This document shows positions 1 through 11,417 of a DNA stretch of 64,000 bases, in pieces. Made by a program: the position numbers and the translations under genes. Where the stretch lies: positions 7,574,492 through 7,638,491 of the forward strand of contig NC_057791.1 in the NCBI RefSeq assembly GCF_014905175.1. The letters run 5' to 3'. The stretch's first letter is position 1, and the number at the start of each line of letters is the position of its first letter. The notes under the pieces were generated by a model, which worked only from the letters and a program-made list of their open reading frames with translations, was not told where the DNA came from and ran no database searches. Origin of the DNA: Aphidius gifuensis. Lineage: Eukaryota; Arthropoda; Insecta; Hymenoptera; Braconidae.

Positions 1-731
1 TTATAACGAGGTAATGATGTACCAGTTTTTGTTGAAGGTTTCATGAATGGCAAAATATATTTTTCATACTTGGGATTTGTTTCTTTTCTCAGTCCACCAT
101 TAGGTTTAAAATATCTATACTGAGCATTTGTTAATTTAATAATTTTAATAAAATTTTTTTTATCATCATTATTTATTAATGAGTCATCAACTTTATAATT
201 GAAAAGGAGTTCCAATAAACCTGGCGTCTCTTGATAAGTTTTATCTTCAATGTAGATTTTGTTATTTGAAAATTTAATATTTGAGTTTCCAAACATAAGA
301 TTATTATCAAGTTTCCGTACTAGAAATCCTGTTGATCGAGTTTTACTGACATCGATTTTTTCCATATATTTTTCATTATCGAGTGGAGAAGATGTTTGAT
401 CAAGTGACTCTTTTACAGAATCCTCATCAAACTTATCAAACGATTCATAAAAAACATCATTATCATCATCATCTTCCTCTTTTGTTTGTTCTTCTTTCAC
501 AACATTATCGTCAAGTTCATTCTTTACTTCGTTTTTTATATCACTTGTTGTTGTTTTTTGATTTACCAATTTTTCCAAAGGTGTGACAATAGGTTTAAAT
601 ATATCACTTGCATATTTTTCCGAAGCGTCTTGATTCGTTTTTAACATTTTATGTTTACGGCGTATTGCATCGCTAGCTTCTGTAATCTGATACAGATTAT
701 TTTTTTCTTTATCGAACATTTTACTCGTCAT
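1..731 (-). CDS. DUF8207-like Polinton protein, 3' end outside window
   Basis: About 243 residues are visible from an ATG at 731; the frame is still open at base 1, so the C-terminus lies outside. An N-terminal helical part (residues with SDAIRRKHK) is followed by an acidic linker and a conserved block with ETPGLLELLF, LTNAQYRYF and a Gly/Ser-Leu-Pro motif. It aligns along its length with the Polinton II gene at 45,998. I believe the ETPGLLELLF block matches the arthropod family listed as DUF8207, from memory. Function is unknown. It lies 33 bp from the ATPase on the same strand, so the two may share a transcript. Confidence 0.7.
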   Translation of the reverse strand, partial: MTSKMFDKEKNNLYQITEASDAIRRKHKMLKTNQDASEKYASDIFKPIVTPLEKLVNQKTTTSDIKNEVKNELDDNVVKEEQTKEEDDDDNDVFYESFDKFDEDSVKESLDQTSSPLDNEKYMEKIDVSKTRSTGFLVRKLDNNLMFGNSNIKFSNNKIYIEDKTYQETPGLLELLFNYKVDDSLINNDDKKNFIKIIKLTNAQYRYFKPNGGLRKETNPKYEKYILPFMKPSTKTGTSLPRY

Positions 732-764
732 GTTGATGCTCTCACACTTACTACATAACTATTT

Positions 765-1487
765 TCATTTCAGAAGTTCTTTTAAATTTATAGTAACAAA
801 ACAGTCATATCCTTTCCGATATCGGCCATTGTTGATTTCACTATCCTTGTCGATAACAACGAATCCATGTTTATCACTATCCCAACAAGCTAGACATAAA
901 TTTCGAAATTGAGTATATGACATGTCAGTATTCACGTGATCATTATAAATATGTTTTAAATTCATTTCATCTTGTCGAAAAAGTACAAGAAAATTTGCAT
1001 TATCTCGTACTAAATGTTTTGGTATACGTGCATAAGTTTGAGAAAGATAAAAACAATCAACATTTTGATGACGACCCATACAAAAAAAAGCCCGGATATT
1101 GTCTTGTTTTTCACACGTAACATCATCGAAAATCATTAATGAATTTGGATGAGCAGCTTGAGGTTCAATTACATTTTCATTTTCATTAAATGGATAATAA
1201 CCGATACATTTCGTAGATTCAAGTAATTTCTCTAGGAACTGATATTTTGGTTGATTTAAAGATTTCGAATAGACATATACAATTTCAAATCGTAGCCCAT
1301 TTGGATGAGTAATTATAGCTAGGAGGGCATTTGTTTTACCACAATTAGATGGACCACAAAAAATTCCTCGCACACTACTAGGTAAAAGCTTCCCATGTCG
1401 TTTTTGATTTTTTTTATTTGAACTTTGTTGAACAACATTATCACAATTGACTACTGGCAACTTAACATTCTGCTCCGCAAACTCCAT
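765..1487 (-). CDS. Polinton genome-packaging ATPase (FtsK/HerA type)
   Basis: The 240-residue product has a Walker A motif GPSNCGKT near residue 46 and a Walker B-like LMIFDDV near residue 117. A downstream segment, FCMGRHQNVDCFYLSQTYAR, fits the sensor/arginine-finger region of viral A32-type ATPases. The family pumps DNA into preformed capsids. The ATG at 1487 was preferred because it aligns with the Polinton II start. The frame is intact although neighbouring genes are broken. It is transcribed away from the core gene, with 68 bp between the two starts. Confidence 0.88.
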   Translation of the reverse strand: MEFAEQNVKLPVVNCDNVVQQSSNKKNQKRHGKLLPSSVRGIFCGPSNCGKTNALLAIITHPNGLRFEIVYVYSKSLNQPKYQFLEKLLESTKCIGYYPFNENENVIEPQAAHPNSLMIFDDVTCEKQDNIRAFFCMGRHQNVDCFYLSQTYARIPKHLVRDNANFLVLFRQDEMNLKHIYNDHVNTDMSYTQFRNLCLACWDSDKHGFVVIDKDSEINNGRYRKGYDCFVTINLKELLK

Positions 1488-1508
1488 GTTCACGACTGAA
1501 TATTTTTC

Positions 1509-1516
1509 TATAAATA
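1509..1516. promoter_or_regulatory. Shared TATA element between divergent ATPase and core genes
   Basis: TATAAATA on the plus strand lies in the 68-bp gap between the divergent starts. A TTCATTC initiator-like sequence follows about 30 bp later toward the core gene. On the minus strand a TATAAAA and an ATTCAGTC initiator-like sequence precede the ATPase. Polinton II has a TATAAATA in the same gap. The role is inferred from motifs and conservation only. Confidence 0.45.
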
Positions 1517-1555
1517 CTAGGTTTTTATAGCTTTGATTTCATTCATCACAACACT

Positions 1556-2388
1556 ATGCTTGTGCATAGACGTCGGAAAAAAAGAGGTGAAGGTCTCATA
1601 AATACTTTAATCAATAAACTGCCTATTGAACTTCACGTTATGGGCTACCAATACTGCGGACCAGGTACTAGATTATCGAAAAGGTTAGCTCGAGGTGATC
1701 CTGGTATAATCCATTAGACGCTGCCTGTAAACAGCACGATATTGCTTATTCTGAAAATCGAGATATTATCAGCGTCAGAAATCAAGCTGATAGAGACCTT
1801 GTTGAGAGAGCTTGGAAACGTGTACTTGCAAAAGATTCTTCCATAGGTGAAAAAGCAGCTGCTTGGGGTATAGCTAACACAATGAAAGCTAAAGCAAAAT
1901 TAGGTATGAGTCTTAAGAAAAAAAGAAAGACAAGAAATAGAAGTCAAAATGTACAAATTAAAAAAAAAAAGATTGGTGAAAAAAAAAAAACATTATTCAG
2001 AAAAATTATAAATGCATCGAAAGAATTTATTAAACCAGGCAAAGACCCAATTAAATGTGCACTTGAAGGAGCACACGATGCTGTTAAAAAAGCAGGAGGG
2101 CGAGGAAAAATACGGATGCCACTCATTTTACCATTGCCATCAAAAATAGGTGGTTTTTTACCATTTGTAATGCCACTTTTTGCTGGTTTAAGTGCTGTTG
2201 GAGCATTAAGTGGGGGTGCTGCTAGTATAACGAAAGCAATAAATGATGCTAGTGCTGCCAAACGACAATTTGAAGAAAATAAACGTCACAACACGAAAAT
2301 GGAAACAATTGCATTGGGTAAAGGCTTATATCTTCAGCCTCATAAAAGAGGAATGGGTCTTTTTTCAAAGCCATCAAAAAACATGTAA
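1556..2388 (+). pseudogene. Core/minor capsid protein with PLA2-like domain, frameshifted
   Basis: It is homologous to the intact Polinton II gene at 44,368-45,171. The N-terminal quarter carries the calcium-loop motif YCGPGT; a second part has the His-Asp pair (QHDIAY) of phospholipase A2, as in parvovirus VP1. Next comes a Lys-rich stretch, then a Gly/Ala-rich hydrophobic region (GGFLPFVMPLFAGLSAVG). A one-base deletion near 1,711 separates the calcium loop from the catalytic part and brings a stop into frame, so the gene is broken. The last codons before the stop contain the A-AAA-AAC heptamer leading to the protease. Confidence 0.8.
2376..2382 (+). promoter_or_regulatory. Candidate -1 frameshift heptamer (core to protease)
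   Basis: A AAA AAC is in the correct register of the core frame (TCA AAA AAC ATG TAA), two codons before its stop. A -1 slip here enters the protease frame exactly, at CAT 2382. The same heptamer sits at the same junction in Polinton II. I could not identify a convincing downstream stem or pseudoknot by eye. Confidence 0.6.
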
Positions 2389-2747
2389 AGCTACCACATC
2401 GGGCACTCACTAATATTGATCTATTGAAGTATGCTAAAGCTATGGAAATCCCATATTTTAGAGGAGTTTTCATGAGAAATGATTTACCAACTACTAAACC
2501 ATGGAAATACGAATCAGCCATTATAAATCTTGATGACAAAGATGGTTCTGGTACACACTGGGTAGCATATAAAAAAAGAAATAATAAAGTCATTTATTTC
2601 GATAGCTTTGGAGACTTACAACCACCTGCAGATCTTGTAAAATATCTCGATGTTGGTAGCATTAAATATAATTATCAAAAATTTCAAAATTATGATACAG
2701 TCATATGCGGACATTTATGTTTAAAATTTTTGACTGGAGAGTTATAA
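2382..2747 (+). CDS. Adenain-like cysteine protease, -1 frame relative to core gene
   Basis: There are 121 codons plus stop. Catalytic residues of the adenovirus-protease fold are visible: His in GTHWVAYK, acidic residue in IYFDSFGD and Cys in ICGHLCLKF. The family matures virion proteins during assembly. No ATG occurs before the conserved N-terminal block (LPHRALTNIDLLKYAK); the first ATGs come later and would remove part of it. Translation as a -1 frameshift fusion with the core protein is therefore the simplest reading. The next gene, penton, follows in 32 bp. Confidence 0.82.
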   Translation, partial: HVKLPHRALTNIDLLKYAKAMEIPYFRGVFMRNDLPTTKPWKYESAIINLDDKDGSGTHWVAYKKRNNKVIYFDSFGDLQPPADLVKYLDVGSIKYNYQKFQNYDTVICGHLCLKFLTGEL

Positions 2748-2779
2748 ATACAAAAACAAACATAATTAATACATCAGTC

Positions 2780-3463
2780 ATGGATGACTCGTATACGTTA
2801 ACGTTGTCTGGAACATCGTCCGTTCTAGAAGCACAATATTATCCACCAATTGAATTATCACATGAGAAAAATTATGTTATTGGACTTGTCGAGTTACTTA
2901 CTTCTAATTCAATACCTAATATTGATTTACATAACAATAAGTTTTATATTGGTTATGAAAGTAAAATTGTTCTATATATACCAACAGGAAGTTATGAAAT
3001 TGAAGACATTGAAAAATACCTTCTGCAAATGGTCTCAATAAGTCTTAAACCAAATAATAGTGAACTGTGTTGTGAAGATAAATGTGATCGTCCGATAAAT
3101 TTTATTCCTGAAGATTCTATTGGAAAATTATTAGGATTTTCACCTCAAATCTTGGAACCTAATGTGACTCATAAATCTGATTTACCAGTGACAATATTGA
3201 AAGTTGATGCTCTACGTGTTGAATGTAATATAACAACAGGTGCATATTTAAATAATCAACAAGTTCATACTATTCATGAATTTTTTCCTGGTGTTCCACC
3301 AGGTTATAAGATTATAGAAGTGCCGTCACATATCATTTATCTACCAGTCGCCGTCCGAGCAATACACCATCTTCGGCTGAAAATTGTTGATCAAGACGGA
3401 GATTTAATAAATTTTCGAGGAGAAGTCATAACAATAAGACTACATGTAAAGAGTATAAAATGA
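2780..3463 (+). CDS. Polinton penton / minor capsid protein (single jelly roll)
   Basis: The 227-residue product has the family block SYTLTLSGTSSVLEAQYYPP at the N-terminus, then GLVELLTSNSIPNI, PTGSYEIEDIE, and a C-terminal half with FPGVPPGYKIIEVP and ITIRLHVKSIK. Polinton minor capsid proteins are predicted to fold as single jelly rolls occupying the vertices. The ATG at 2780 was chosen because it aligns with the Polinton II start. The reading frame is intact. Confidence 0.8.
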   Translation: MDDSYTLTLSGTSSVLEAQYYPPIELSHEKNYVIGLVELLTSNSIPNIDLHNNKFYIGYESKIVLYIPTGSYEIEDIEKYLLQMVSISLKPNNSELCCEDKCDRPINFIPEDSIGKLLGFSPQILEPNVTHKSDLPVTILKVDALRVECNITTGAYLNNQQVHTIHEFFPGVPPGYKIIEVPSHIIYLPVAVRAIHHLRLKIVDQDGDLINFRGEVITIRLHVKSIK

Positions 3464-3640
3464 TGGGTATTGTCTTTCAAAAGAAAATAGTTGGAAGCAG
3501 TTTATAAAGAAATTAACATGCCAAAAACCCATCAGTCGTCATCAGACAATCAGGAAGCTAACACGTCAAAACGTTCAATTTCTCAAGAGCCTTGGTCTCA
3601 AACTACGTCCAATAAAGTAAAATTGGGTTGTCTTTTTTGT
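3462..3640 (+). pseudogene. Small conserved Polinton protein, broken reading frame
   Basis: A start (MGIVFQKK) next to the penton stop ends after about 14 codons. The rest of the protein continues in another frame, with LTCQKP and TRQNVQFLKSLGLK, matching the intact 68-residue Polinton II protein at 43,087-43,293. The function is unknown; in both elements it lies between penton and capsid genes. Confidence 0.55.
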
Positions 3641-3648
3641 TTTATACC

Positions 3649-4071
3649 ATGGAAGAAATCTTAAACATTCAAAAATCGATTGTTTTTGATGAGTCTATAG
3701 AACTCCATGATCATCAACCATATGGAGCGCCATCTTTCAATAATAATGATGAAATAAGAATTGGAATTCAACATCAAGATCTGTGCATACTACCATCTAA
3801 AAGTACTCTACACATTCAAGGAAAATTTACAAAAAATGATGTAGCTGCTGTTGCAAATACTACCAGTCTAGTAAAAATGGCTATTGCTCATTTATTTGAA
3901 GAAATCCGCTATGAAATAAATGCTGTTGAAATAGATCGTACTAAAAATGTAGGACTCACAACTCTAATGAAAGGTTATGTATCACTCACACCTAACCAAA
4001 AATCATTATTGGAAAATTCAGGCTGGACAGATTCTGCTATTAATAATGCTGATGGATACTTTAATATATAA
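3649..4071 (+). pseudogene. Major capsid protein, N-terminal part (split by transposon)
   Basis: 140 residues match the first third of the intact Polinton II capsid protein (MEEILNIQK, LFEEIRYEIN, LMKGYVSL). Polinton major capsid proteins are predicted double jelly rolls. The frame ends at a TAA just before the hAT-like element; that TAA lies inside the 8-bp target duplication, so it existed before the transposon landed. The gene resumes at 11,770. Confidence 0.85.
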
Positions 4072-4075
4072 ATAC
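4068..4075. repeat. 8-bp target duplication, left copy (ATAAATAC)
   Basis: It is identical to 11,764-11,771 on the other side of the 7.7-kb element. An 8-bp duplication is typical of hAT-type transposition. Confidence 0.85.
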
Positions 4076-4864
4076 TAGGGTGTTTTTTTTTTTTCGATAT
4101 TTTTTTTTTTCTTCACCCATCTCCATACAAGTTTATACAACTCTAAATCATGCCCAGAAAAAATTTGAACTCAATTGAAAAATATTTAGAGGTGGTTCAG
4201 GAGTCATTTGTTTTTTCCATTTGATTAACATGGGGTTAATACACTTCATTCACTATTTTGATCATGGAGGCTTTAATTTTCGACCGTTCAAGTTCGCGTT
4301 GGTCTCATTTTATAGAGTATTGAATTTTATAGCATATAATATTCATAGTTTTGATCATTTACACTTTTTTTTTTCAGAAAAATTGAAAATACTACCTTTT
4401 TGAAGCATTATTTCACTATTTTTTTTATTTTTCCTGTATTTTGAATGCTTTTTCTACTAATATAAATAAAAATATATAGAAAAATAGTTAGAATCAAACG
4501 AGAAAAGTAAATTCGTTTTAGTAGAAATATTAACAATAATAATAACAATAATATAACAATAATAATGATGATTATATAATTTTCGTTTGGATATTATTAT
4601 TTTTCTTTTTTCTTTTCTATCTTGGGATACTATCATCTATCAAATAGAATTTATTTTATATAAGGGTTTTCTTATTAGTTGTTTTAATATTTTCATCTGA
4701 ACGTTTTTAATTGGCTATAGTGAGGCCGCCATCTTAATTTTTATGAGTCCAACGGAAAAAGTAAGGATGACATATTTTACTTGACATTTCTTTCTTGTTG
4801 TTCAGTTGAAAAATATATCTAAAAGCATTGTAATTACATTTTATAAGTTGGAATATTGATTAAT

Positions 4865-7800
4865 ATGGAAAATAAAAAACAAAAAAGTGAAAACGAGTAT
4901 CTTATTGGAAAAAGAATTGAAAAAATTATTTCACGAAAGTTGCCAACGAAACGTCAAGTGATACAGCTTTTTTTATACAAACACTTGTCTTTAAAACAAA
5001 CCATCCGAGAGTCTGCTATAAATGTATATAATGAAGTTGAACAATTTTGGAAAAAAGCTGGTATCCCAGTATGTTCCAAGTCATCTGTTCTGCGTAAAAT
5101 AACTGAATTACATAAGTCTTGGATAGTGATAAAAAAAAAAAGACTACAAAAAACCTCTAGTGCTTCAGTGAAATACACTGAGTTCATTAAAGCTCTTAAC
5201 ACATGTTTCGATATTGCTTTAATTAAAGTTGAAAAATCCTTGTCACCACGGACAACTCATTTTTTAAAATCGCAAAGAGATTGTCACCGTCGTGGAATTA
5301 TAACTCCAGTGCTGCAAGTTAGAGAGGTGGATACAAATATATTGGGGGAAAAACAACTTGAATCTGGTAAGGATGACTTGTTTTACTTATCGATTTTTTT
5401 AAAAGAATAAATATTTCTCTCACAACAATAGATGTAGTTGAAGTTTTTTTGGGTTTAATTCATTTTTTTCTCACATAGACATAGTGAATCGCACATTGAG
5501 TGGAGATTTTTCGGGTTTAGTATTAGGCAAAGAAAATAATGACGCAGGTAAACAATAAAATAATTAATATACTAACTATATCTATAACATCAATAATTAA
5601 TTAAATTAAAGTAAATAAATTAATTTAACAGGTTCAAGTGAATCTGGCTGCATTGAAATTAACAGAACGAATGTTTTAAGTAACACAATAACAGGTAATA
5701 AAAATTCGTATACTTTTGTTTTTACTAAATCATAGTTAAATTTTTCCATTCTGCGAAGGTTGTAGCCAAGTTTCGACAGCAACTAGTGAATCATCTATGA
5801 CATCTCATCATGAAGTAGAAAGACAAATTTCTAATTTTGAGAACGATATATTGTTTACTCAGAAAACAAAGAAAATTAATATTATCACACCGGAACTTGC
5901 CGCAGTTCTCGATCGAACGAAGACTACAAACAGAGCCGCTTCGATGATTTTAATTGCAGCTTTAAAAGCACTTAATATTGACCTCGATACAGTGAATGTT
6001 AGTGCATCGACAATATACGAGCGTCAAATCAAATATAGAACAGCGTATTCTACCGAAATAAAAAAAAATTTAAAAACAGCAGATTCTTTAGTGGTGCATT
6101 GGGATGGTAAAATGACCACTGAAGTTTCACAGTTAAAAAAAGTTGATCGAGTAGCGATTTTTCTAACGGGTTTAGGAAACGAACAGCTTCTTGGAATACC
6201 AAAAATGAATGAATCTCGAGGCATTAACTATGCTCAAATAGTTGTTGAAACATTAAATGAATGGAATATTACAGATAGAGTAAAGGGCATGTGTTTTGAT
6301 ACGACTGCTACAAATACAGGTAAAGTTTGAGCACTTGTCACACTATTTTTTGGTTCGCAACGCATAACTCAGGATTTTTCGTTTCATACTTACTTATACT
6401 ACGATTATCATCAAATTTCTGTTTCTGATCACATGTTCGCGTCATTCAAAAGTAATTTTATTTCATTCTCAAAATACAATATGTAGAAAAATTTCTAATT
6501 CTTTACTTTATTTACAATATGGAAAAATTGATTGATTAAATAATTAAAAAAAACACAAAATGAATATTTCAATAAGCTTGTATAGAGTTTGCAACAATTA
6601 ATAGTCTTTTTTTCTTATTTTACAAGAACTAAAAATGGAGGTTGTGCTCTCATCGAGAAAATGTTAGACAAGAAATTATTTTATTTTGCTTGTCGTCACC
6701 ACACACGAGAACTTAAACTTCGAAGTGTATTTGAAACATGCTGGCCCAAAACGGTTGGTCCAAAAGTACCAATTTTTGAATCTTTTAGAAATGTCTGGTG
6801 TAATATTAATCCAAAGGATTATAAATCAGGAATGGAAGACAATATAGTAGTTCAAAGAATATCATGGGAAAAACGAGAAGAAATTATTAGTTTTATCTCT
6901 AATCAAATTGAGGTGAGCAAGGAAATTATAGAGGAAAAAAAGTATACTAACGCAGAGGAATGAGTTTTAGTCTCGTGACGTAGAATCTAAAAATACTCAT
7001 TAAAAACTTGGAATTTTTTCACGATACAATTTACTTCATCTTTATATAACTTATAATTTTATTTAAGCCCAGGAAAATTTTGACTAACTCTTTCCGTTCT
7101 AATCCAAGTTTTAGCTAACTCAAAAAATTTGACCCGTTACTCGGTTAATTAACATCTTTCTATATTTAATTTATGTATAATTAATCGTCTGAACTCAAAT
7201 TTCAGGTAATACAACCAAGATGTGATTACGCCGAGTTTTTAGAGTTATCATTTATATTCTTGGGAGAAGTACTGCAAGATGGCTATCAAAAGCCATATAC
7301 AGTTTGAAAATGTTTATTTTCAGAGAATTATTTGAGTTAGCAGATGACGACTTGAATAATTTACGAGAAATTTGTATTTTCATAATACTTTTCTACTTGA
7401 GATCTTGGTTTACTGCACCAAGTGCAATTCAAGCTCCGCACACTGATTTAACGTTATTGCAAGAATTAGTAAAATATCGTGAAATTAATTCAACGATGGC
7501 GAAGGCAGCTATCAATAAAGTAACGTCACACATGTGGTATTTGTCACAAGAACTCGTAGGACTAGGTTTTTTCGATAAAAATGTATCTTGCGAGATCAAA
7601 AAAAAAATGACTGATGCTATATTTTCTAGAGAAAAATTTGACAATCAACGAAAACCGCTGTTGAAAGAAAAAAACTATACATTCGTTTTATCACAAGATG
7701 TGAGTGATTTTGTGACAAAACAATCCCTTGATCTCTTTAGAAATTTTGATTTATCGTACGATTTTTTGAAAACAGATCAGAGTCAATGGAAAAATGCTGA

Positions 7801-8008
7801 TTCATATAAAAAATGTTTGCATGTATTTAAAAATTTACAAGTTGTAAATGACGTCGCAGAGAGAGGTATTGCTCTCATGCAATATCTAGGCGATGGTTTA
7901 ACAAGAAATGAGGAACAGAAACAATTTATATATCAATTTATTAGCCATCACCGAAAAATAATTCCAAATGAACATAAAAAAACGTTTCTGTCTACCATGG
8001 AGTTATGA
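4865..8008 (+). pseudogene. Multi-exon hAT-like transposase, degenerate
   Basis: Exons read with GT-AG introns at 4,865-5,366, 5,479-5,547, 5,632-5,694 and 5,759-6,319, all joined in phase 1 with an open frame. Conserved blocks include VVHWDGKMT and GMCFDTTATNTG (likely catalytic acidic residues) and then, in later exons, YFACRHHTREL and VPIFESF. The final coding block (7,272-8,008) contains SWFTAPSAIQAP and VVNDVAERGIALM. Two faults are visible. The exon starting near 6,626 needs an acceptor where the bases are AA rather than AG. Sequence between about 7,255 and 7,272 is deleted and shifts the frame. The product would cut and rejoin the element ends; this copy is probably dead. Confidence 0.7.
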
Positions 8009-8784
8009 ATTTCTAACTTATAACGTTGTTGTTGAAATAAATTTATAATTTATTTTAATTTGAATACATGATTATTTATTAGGGTGGCCGTTATTTTTTT
8101 TTTTTTCGAAAAATTCTGCTCCTAGGGGTTTTTTTTTCTTTATTCCGTGAAAAAAAATAATAGGCAAAATTTTGAAGCTTTATCTCAACTCTAACCCGTG
8201 CCGCTGGAATATTGATTTTTGCATTTGAAATAACATTGCATTCTTGGGATTTTCAATTTTTTTTTTCTGGAGGTCGTAAAAAAAATCGGAAAAATATGAA
8301 ATTTGCGGTGTTGAATTTAAGAATGAATGCACTTTAAACTAGAAATTCTCAAACTGCTGGATCGTATATTTTGCGCTTGCCCATAGATGTTATCCAGTGA
8401 TTTTTTCTGATTTAACACAAAATGACGGTTTTTTTCCATTAAAATGGTTTATACGAACAGTAATCACGTTTTTTCTATTAATTTAAAATAATCTACTCCT
8501 AATTATGGTAAAAGTAATATTCCGTAAAACATTCTACAGAAAAAATTTTTCCGTATTATTGAATGAATAAAATACATGTAATTTCAATTTTAAGAAATAT
8601 AAATGGGCAAGGAATAGCAGTAGCTAAGAAAAAGATGTTGCTAAGAAATCGATGTTGCTGAAAACACAATTTTTTGGCTACAATACTTCTTTAGCTCCAT
8701 CTTTTCCTTAGCTACTGCTTGTCCTTGGTATTTTTATTTATTTAATAAATAAAATTCATGTGATTCATTATTTTAACAACAAAA

Positions 8785-9573
8785 ATATCAAAAGAATAGC
8801 AGTAGCTAAGAAAAACATGTGTCTAAGAAATTAATGTTGCAACAAACATAATTATTTTGGCTACATTAATTCCTTAGCTCCATTTTTTCCCTAGCTCCTG
8901 CTTGTCCTTGAGATTTTCATATATTAAATAAATAAAATACATGTAATTTTATTTTTAAAAAATACAAATGTCAAAAGACAAGCAGTAGCTAAGGAAAAGA
9001 TATAGCTAAGGAATTACTTAAGCCAAGAAAAGTATGTTTGTACCATTATTAATTCCTTGGCCACAGTTTTTCCGTAGCTACCGCTTTTCTTTGGACATTT
9101 TTGTTTTTGAGATAATGAATTAAATGTTTTTTATTTATTGTATAAATGAAAAATCCGAGAACAAGTAAGTCCTTCCTTTCCTCAGCTTCTGCTTGTCCTT
9201 GAGATTTCCATTTATTTAATAAATAAAATACATGTGATTGATTATTTCAAAAACAAAAATGTCCGGAGAAAAGCGGTAGCTACAGAAAAGCTGTGGCCAA
9301 GGAATTAATAATGCTACAAACATACTTTTCTTGGCTTAAGTAATTCCTTAGCTACATCTTTTCCTTAGCTACTGCTTGTCTTTTGACATTTGTATTTTTT
9401 AAAAATACAATTACATGTATTTTATTTATTTAATATATGGAAATCTCAAGGAGAAGCAGGACTTAGGAAAAAATGGAGCTAAGGAATTAATGTAGCCAAA
9501 ATAATTATGTTTGTTGCAACATTAATTTCTTAGAAACATGTTTTTCTTAGCTACTGCTATTCTTTTGATATTT
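8785..9573. repeat. Large imperfect hairpin inside element B
   Basis: Two arms of about 330 bp (8,785-9,110 and 9,243-9,573) are reverse complements with about 130 bp between them. Each arm is itself built of smaller inverted units around CAGTAGCTAAGGAAAAG and its complement. No coding capacity is visible. Confidence 0.7.
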
Positions 9574-10598
9574 CCCTGGTAAAAATATTTCTCCGAATTT
9601 TTCCGAATTTCTCCGTGATTACTCCGAATTTCTCCGCGGTTACTCCGAATTTCTCCGCGATTACTCCGAACTTCTCCCAAATTGACCCATGCGGAGAAAT
9701 GAGTGGAAAAATTTTCTCCTCGTCGTTGATTTCGGAAGAATTTCCCCGCGGTAAAATTATTTTTTTCACATGTTTCTCCGCGTGTATTTTTTTTCGCGTA
9801 GAAATATTTCCGAATGTTCCCTTACCCAAGTTGATTCGGAGAAACGAAAGAAAAATTTCTCTTCTTCGTTGATTTTAGAAAAAATTTCTCAGCAGTAAAA
9901 TTTTTTTTTCACACGGTTGGAGAAATGGCGGACGAATCTCTCCACCCTTTCTCCAACTTTCTCCACCATTTGTTCAATTTTTTTCCAACTTTTTTAATTT
10001 TCAATTATTTAAAAAAAGAATGACTAATTATTAATTGTTACATAACGCAAAGCATAATGATGTTTATTTTTTTTGAAAAAAATGAAAATTCGAAGACACT
10101 TTTTTTCAAAAAAGTTGATATACCTGAGGTACTTGGTCTACAAAACTCCCGTGATCGTTTCATCAATTGATGAATGTGGGAAAATAAGTGGAAAAATTTC
10201 TCCTCGTCGTTGATTTCGGAAGAATTTCTCTGTGATAATTTTTTTTTCCACACGTTTCTCCGCGTACTTTTATCGCGGAAAAATATTTCCGAACGTTTCT
10301 CCGCCCAAATCGATTTGGAGAAAATTCGTAAAAAATTTCTCCGCGGTAAATTTTCTTTTTCACATGTTTCTCCGCGTATTCTTATCGTGGAAAAATATTT
10401 CCGAACGTTTCTCTACCCAAGTCGATTCGGAGAAAATTCGGAAAAAAATTTTGATACCTTTCTCCACTCATTTCTCCGCATGGGTCAATTCGGGAGAAAT
10501 TCAGAGTAATCACGGACAAATTCGGAGTAAATGAGGAGAAATTCGGAGTAATCACGGAGAAATTCAGGAGAAATCGCGGAGAAATATTTTCACCAGGG
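9574..10598. mobile_element. Nested element C with CCCTGGTA termini and TCCG-rich minisatellite arms
   Basis: It begins CCCTGGTAAAAATATTTCTC and ends with the inverted version. The arms are strings of about 20-bp units such as ACTCCGAATTTCTCCGCG, present in opposite orientation on the two sides. A shorter relative with the same termini lies at 16,111-16,391. A target duplication could not be defined. Non-coding. Confidence 0.6.
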
Positions 10599-11101
10599 TT
10601 TTGCTGTTAAAATAATGGATCACAATTTTTTCTGTAGAATGTTTTACGGAATATTACTTTTACCATAATTTCGAGTAGTTTATTTCAAATTAATAGAAAA
10701 AACGTGATTACAGTTCGTATAAACCATTTTAATGGAAAAAAACCGTCATTTTTGTGTGAAATCAGAAAAAATCACTGGATAACGTCTATGGGCAAGCGCA
10801 AAATATACGATCCAGCAGTTTGAGAATTCCTAGTTTAAAGTGCATTAATTCTTAAATTCAACACCGCAAATTTCATATTTTTCCGATTTTTTTTACGACC
10901 TCCAGAAAAAAAAAATTGAAAATCACAAGAATGCAATGTTATTTCAAATGCAAAAATCAATATTCCAGCGGCACGGGTTAGAGTTGAGATAAAGCTTTAA
11001 AATTTTGCGTATATTTTTTTTTCACGGATTAAAGAAAAAAAAACCCCTAGGAGCAGAATTTTTCGAAAAAAAAAAAAAATAACGGCCACCCTATTATTTA
11101 T

Positions 11102-11417
11102 TATTATAATTATATATATTACAATTGTTATTATTGTCATTTTATTGGTATCTCTATTATTGTTATTATTATCTGTAATAATTCAACATTTATTTCTTCC
11201 TAAAGTCGACGGTTGAATAGTAATTTCAATAAAAAATACTGATTCATTCTCTTATCATTTGGTGATTTTCATTCTATTCCCTGTAAAATTCACTTATTTT
11301 CATCATAAATGACAATTGTGCTCAGTTATTACTTTTGAATATCACAAAAGAAGTATATTCATTCGGTTTTAAGATTCAATTCATGTTTAAGTTATTGTGA
11401 ATGAGAAAGTTTAAAAC
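11102..11417. other. Non-coding 3' part of transposon A
   Basis: AT-rich sequence lies between the element B target duplication and the right inverted repeat of transposon A. No gene is visible. Confidence 0.5.

Larger units (their letters stand above)
8080..11093. mobile_element. Element B: 3.0-kb long-inverted-repeat transposon nested in A
   Basis: Inverted repeats of about 470-480 bp (8,080-8,550 and 10,620-11,093) begin TAGGGTGGCCG and are flanked by the 8-bp duplication TTATTTAT (8,072-8,079 and 11,094-11,101). No transposase is encoded, so it is non-autonomous. The TAGGGTG start shared with host transposon A suggests mobilisation by a related transposase. The interior holds a large hairpin and a further nested element. 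Confidence 0.82.

Noticed and set aside
9557..10534. Several open frames with repeated EKFGVI/ITPNFSA units
   Set aside because: They are translations of the TCCG-type minisatellite arms of element C.
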